Assembly: GCA_026261815.1 (NCBI GenBank) | Contig: JAMPIT010000379.1 | Span: 20,882,501 to 20,946,500, forward strand | DNA: 64,000 nucleotides | Direction of reading: 5' to 3' | Origin: Monarcha castaneiventris obscurior | Taxonomy: Eukaryota > Chordata > Aves > Passeriformes > Monarchidae | Part shown: positions 59,466-64,000 of the stretch, in pieces | Layout: the number at the start of each line of letters is the position of its first letter | Numbering within the stretch: position 1 is the first letter of the stretch | Translations under genes and position numbers: made by a program | The notes under the pieces: model-generated | What the model saw: only the letters and a program-made list of their open reading frames with translations | Databases searched by the model: none | Told to the model about the DNA's origin: nothing

Positions 59466-62400
59466 TATTGGCCCAGTACTGGCAGGGAATTTATACTTAC
59501 CTCATCCTATCTAAGGCCATATGTGCTTGAGAAAAATAATTATTGTGTCCATATTGCTATTGCTGGTTTTTTTATTGTTGAGGAATTTCATTCCTCTGTC
59601 TTTTAAAACACACAATTTGCTTTTGATGGAGTTTCTGGGGATCAGGGGAAGTGTGCTTTTTGGCTACAGGTATGTGGGATATTAGGTATGTGGGATGAAG
59701 GCTGTAGGCATTTCTGGTGGTATTCATGTTGATACTAGATCTAATTCCAGTTCTTGTGTAACTGAGAAGCAACACTCAAGTTTTGATGACTGCTCTGAGT
59801 ACAGATCCCTATATTCAGTCACATCCATATTTAGATTCCAGGTGTTCAAGGACTTAATTTTTAAAAGTACTTAGACAAAAGTGAGGCCTATAGCTAAATG
59901 CTTAAACTATCTGATTATATTATGTTTGTAATTCCCATGTGTTCAATCCATGTCAGTTGCCCCTTATGTGCTGGTCTGATTTCATCTGTGGGTACTTGGA
60001 TAACTACAGTCTGATTGTACATATCCTTTTTCTTCTTTGGTGTTTTACCTCAGTTTAAGAAATTTTTCTGATGTGGGGTGTCAAGAAACTTTGAAGAGCC
60101 AGGCTGCACATAAGGAGACCTGCTTTCAAAACCCTACCACAGGGGGACATTCAGTTTCATTTTGAATTGTGAAATTCTAGCTTTCTTTATAATCATGCTA
60201 GGCATTTTTTGTCGGTATTATCTCATGGTAGTGTCCCACAAGTGCATTATATGTTAGCCTGGTATTCTGTGACTTGAAAGTATGTGTGCTGCAATAGCCC
60301 TCTCCCTAAGCATGGGAGATTCTAAGCATGAGAATTTTTTTTGCATATGCAAAAATAAAAAAAAAGAAAAATACCTGCTGATCTTTCAAGTAATATGATA
60401 ATATGTTCCAGATAGAGAAGGCAAGATTAACACTTAGAAAGAAATTCAACAGTATTTTAAATTAATAGAAATACAATCTCCAGACTTTAATATTTAATGC
60501 ATAACAACATTTTCCACTGGTAATGCAGCAGTGATAATGAACTGCAATAACAAATATATAATTTTTCCCCCTACTGATAAACCTTTACAAGAAAGGTTGC
60601 AATCTCTCCCTGCCTCTTATTTGCTCTTGCTTTTGTAGCATGTCATGTAGTATGGATAAACTCTATTTAGAGACATAATTTGCCATAAAATTTTTCACAA
60701 TGTAAAAGGTTACTTATTCACGGAAAGTCAAGCATTAAGGCAGAAAATGCCTGTTTGAATGAGATTTTTTTTGTTCTTTTTTGTATAGTGTCATATTCTC
60801 TGCAGTACAGGAGGAAGCAAACGGTGTTAGAAGCAGTAAAACTCATTTCTTATTATTGCTGCAATGCTGACCTTGGCATTTTGTGAAAGAGCCCCCCATT
60901 AAAAAAAAAAAAAAAAGGAAAAAGAAGAAAGTGAATATACTGTTCAGATTAGAAAACAAATGCTTAAGAGATACTTAGGGACTAGTAAAAAGGGCTCTTA
61001 ATTTCCTGTGTTTTTCTGTCCTCTAAATGGAGTTTTGAAGTATAATATTTTACACAGCCACTGGGAATTTCAGACCAGTAGAACTCTCTACCTTGTTTCA
61101 GGCAGTAGAAATAAATGTTGGTGATATTACAGCAGAAATGTTAAAACCACAAGCTCTCATATTAAACTTGCAAACCATTATGTGACATATCAATATGTAA
61201 GAAAACAAGAAAAATAGAAAATAATTTTTTAAAAACTCCACACTTATAATACCCTAAATACAACCTTGCACAGCAATATGTGCCCAAAACTGAAACACAC
61301 TCATCTTTCAAGGAAGTACACTCTGTTTTCCTACTTCTTGTAACTGTTTGAAAGGACTGGATGTAGTCCCATGTGGTCAATTGTGCTAATGTCATGGGTT
61401 TATCTCAAATGACTCAGAGGACTTATGTCAACAAGAAAAAAAACCAAGACAGTGTAAGAATGCAGAAGGGTATAGTATCTCTCTCTATCCCCAGGTATAA
61501 TTTCAGAGTTGAAAACACCAAAGAGAAACAAATGTATAAGTCTGATGGTCATCCGAAGGTTAATGCTTTTTTATATGCACGTTTTCAGGCTGAGGACAAG
61601 AACCTTATTTCACCACTGGTCTAGCTGAGAAAATTATTACCAACTATATATTTCATATGTTTTATATCAGCCTTCAGCACTTCACCAGCTTATTAAAGTA
61701 GAGAAATGTTTCAGGGAAGAAAGCTGCAGGAAAACAGCATATTGAGAGAAATTCAAGAAGTAGAAATTTAGTCTAAATAAAGGTGAGTTTCACTGCACAG
61801 ATTGAAATATTCAAGTCACAATGTCTGCATATAAGATTTAATGTATTTCTCTGAACATAGATATCTTGCTGCCAGCAAGCTCAGAGCTATGAGGGAGCTG
61901 CACCTTTCTGGAACTGGACTAGTATACAAGAGAGATGCTCGAAGATGTCTCTGATGGTACTATATACCTATCTTTGACCAAATTAATCTTCTAGAAGATG
62001 TCAATATAAAAAGAATTTGTCTAAACCATCATTATACCTAATGGTGGTCAACCATTGACAAAATTTATGCCTCCTGTAAGTTGATGTGAGTACACGCGTA
62101 AGCTGTCTGTGTTTAATGGGTACTTAGAAACATAGGATATAAATAAGAACCTATATGTAGGCACCTAATTTAAGTGTCTTCATTCATGACCTGAATCCTA
62201 CCCCTTCATCTGTGGAGATATATATAAAGTACTGCTTGTATCAGAATGTGAAATTCAGTATTTCAATGATACAGATAAGAAAGGACTTAAGATAGTCCTG
62301 AATTAACAAATCTCCATATCTAAAAGAGCTATTCATCAACTTAATAGAGGCCTAGTGACATGATTTTATTCTCTTAATTGAATGTAAAACGGATAATGTT

Positions 62401-64000
62401 TGTGGACTTCATTTGGATTAAAAAACTCAAGCAGCAAATAATTACTCAAGTTCAATGTAACATTTCAAATATAAGTGTGATCTCAAATCTAATGTTAAGT
62501 GACCTCTGATTTTTATGAGAAGAAAATATGTGTGCAGCAGTTTTTGTTTACAATGATAGATATTTATGAATGACTGATTTAAACAAAACCTTCTCGCAAG
62601 TTAAAAAAATTAGGAGTATGTAACGATGTTTATAAAAAATTTTGTCAGGAAATTTTGGTGTTTAGGAAATTTACGAGAGACCCCAAAAAAATGATTGGGT
62701 AGTTTAATTTCACATGAAATACAGAAGAATGAAGTGAATGTTTCAGAGCTGCTCATTGCAGACTCTCATTTTCCATTCCAGATACCTTGCAAACAGTCAC
62801 AGTTCTGGGGCATCTCACCCAGATCAGTGTTCAACCCTCAGGTTAAAGGCTGAAATGACTGAGTCTTAGGTCTCAACTATGCCACATATTTTTGCTCTAG
62901 TCAGTATGAAGGGTAAAGCATGATCCAGTATGAATACATCTGTACATGAAAAAAAAGGCAACTGAATACCACCAAAAGCTTTTTTTTCTACTTGAAAGGA
63001 AAATTGAAATTGAAAAAAAATGCAGTCAGTAAGAGCAATTTGCCATTGTAACATAATTTTGCATTAATAAGGTATCTTCATTGCAGATATACTTTTCTCC
63101 CTATGGAAGGTGTTATACTCCATGAAACAACTTTAATTTTCACTGGATGAAAGGGAGAGGGTCTGACATTAGCCACAAGGCAAATGGAGTAGCAGCTTTG
63201 AGTATCACAAGTCAATATTTATGCTTGTGGCTGCCATAAAATGCTGGGATGAAAACAGACAGGTTTAGGTTTCCCACTGTGCAACAGGAGAGTGCCTGTT
63301 TCGAGGTGCTTCCTTGGCTCATCCTATTTCCCACTTCCCAGGCTTTGTTGCTGGAAAACTAAAACTGAAGGTGGCATTCCACTGAAATGAGAGCAGATGT
63401 TTGAAGTGACAAGGTGGCAAAAAATTTCTGGACTCTTCCTGTTTCCACTGCTCTGGCAAACCTCTAAATCACACCCAAAGGGCAACATTTGCAGCAGCAG
63501 AGCTGCTTTGTTCCCCCAACTGAATCATTGCTCATTAGCCTTATCTTTAGTAACAATTATCATTTCTCATGCTGTGCAGGCCCAGTGAATCTAAGGTAAC
63601 GTGGCTTCAGGCTGGGTACAGGACTTATGCACACAGCCTGTGGTAGATTTATTAAGTACAAGAGGATGAATCTCAAGGGCAACACATAGAAACCTGAGCA
63701 AGTCTCTTTTACGGATTCCTTCTTAATGCTATCATTTTTATGGACCATTTTTCATAATGAGTCATAAATTTCCAAAAGATTATTTCATTTAAAAATAAGA
63801 ATTAGATAATATATGAGATTTTGGTGCCCACTTAGGCAATCTGGAGAAGTCATACTGTCTCATGTCAGTTATAAAGTTCATAAATTTGCAGGACAACATG
63901 GACATGGAAAAGCAGGGTGAGGCATTTTCACCTATTGAGGTACCAGGGCTACCAGCTGTTAAATAGCTGCTTTTGCTTTGTATACTAAGGTGCCTCTTGG
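59466..64000. other. AT-rich non-coding DNA to the window end
   Basis: No gene recognised. A 16-base A run lies at 60901-60916 and A runs lie near 60354-60368. A 16-bp unit starting AGGTATGTGGGAT is tandemly repeated at 59668-59699, with differences in its last bases. Nothing marks a second exon of the proposed gene or another promoter. Confidence 0.5.
60901..60916 (+). repeat. Poly-A run (16 bases)
   Basis: Uninterrupted adenines followed by GGAAAAAGAAGAAAG. No identifiable retrocopy precedes it. Confidence 0.9.

Noticed and set aside
1..64000. A novel defence, biosynthetic or mobile gene system
   Set aside because: No clustered genes exist in the window. The content is a vertebrate promoter plus non-coding DNA and degraded transposable elements.

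Overview
The window looks like nuclear DNA of a bird. The evidence is one vertebrate-type CpG island in otherwise AT-rich, CpG-poor DNA, five CR1 (chicken repeat 1) LINE fragments, and three LTRs that resemble avian ERV/ERVL-type solo LTRs as I remember them. A neoavian, perhaps passerine, source is my best guess, but the species cannot be read from this sequence. I see no bacterial genes, tRNA, rRNA, CRISPR array, or intact protein-coding gene.

Layout. Positions 1-1780 are AT-rich upstream flank. Positions about 1780-3340 are a strong CpG island with GC boxes, a CACGTG E-box and GAGCGGA-type repeats. The island runs into an AT/pyrimidine-rich leader ending at a near-perfect splice donor (exon/intron boundary at 3445/3446, plus strand). 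I read this as the promoter and non-coding first exon of a plus-strand gene I cannot name. Everything to the right, about 60 kb, would be its first intron or possibly intergenic DNA. I found no plus-strand coding exon there that I could recognise.

The remaining DNA is AT-rich and contains homopolymer runs, small microsatellites, and transposable-element remnants. These are an LTR at 15007-15444 with perfect 9-bp inverted ends and a 4-bp target duplication, an older LTR at about 17335-17803, and an LTR at 43108-43674. The CR1 pieces lie at about 22847-22965, 38338-38595, 43733-44345 (a decayed reverse-transcriptase 3' portion), 56186-56308 and 59348-59465. Seven of the eight elements lie antisense to the proposed gene, which fits the known bias within introns.

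The long open frames inside the CpG island arise from GC-rich composition and are not supported as genes. I did not find a new biological system. The most useful leads are the unidentified CpG-island promoter, a minus-strand exon-like block at 51053-51141, two candidate conserved non-coding elements (about 36376-36560 and 4900-5170), and an unusual CR1 copy that keeps reverse-transcriptase sequence but has lost its 3' end beside an LTR.
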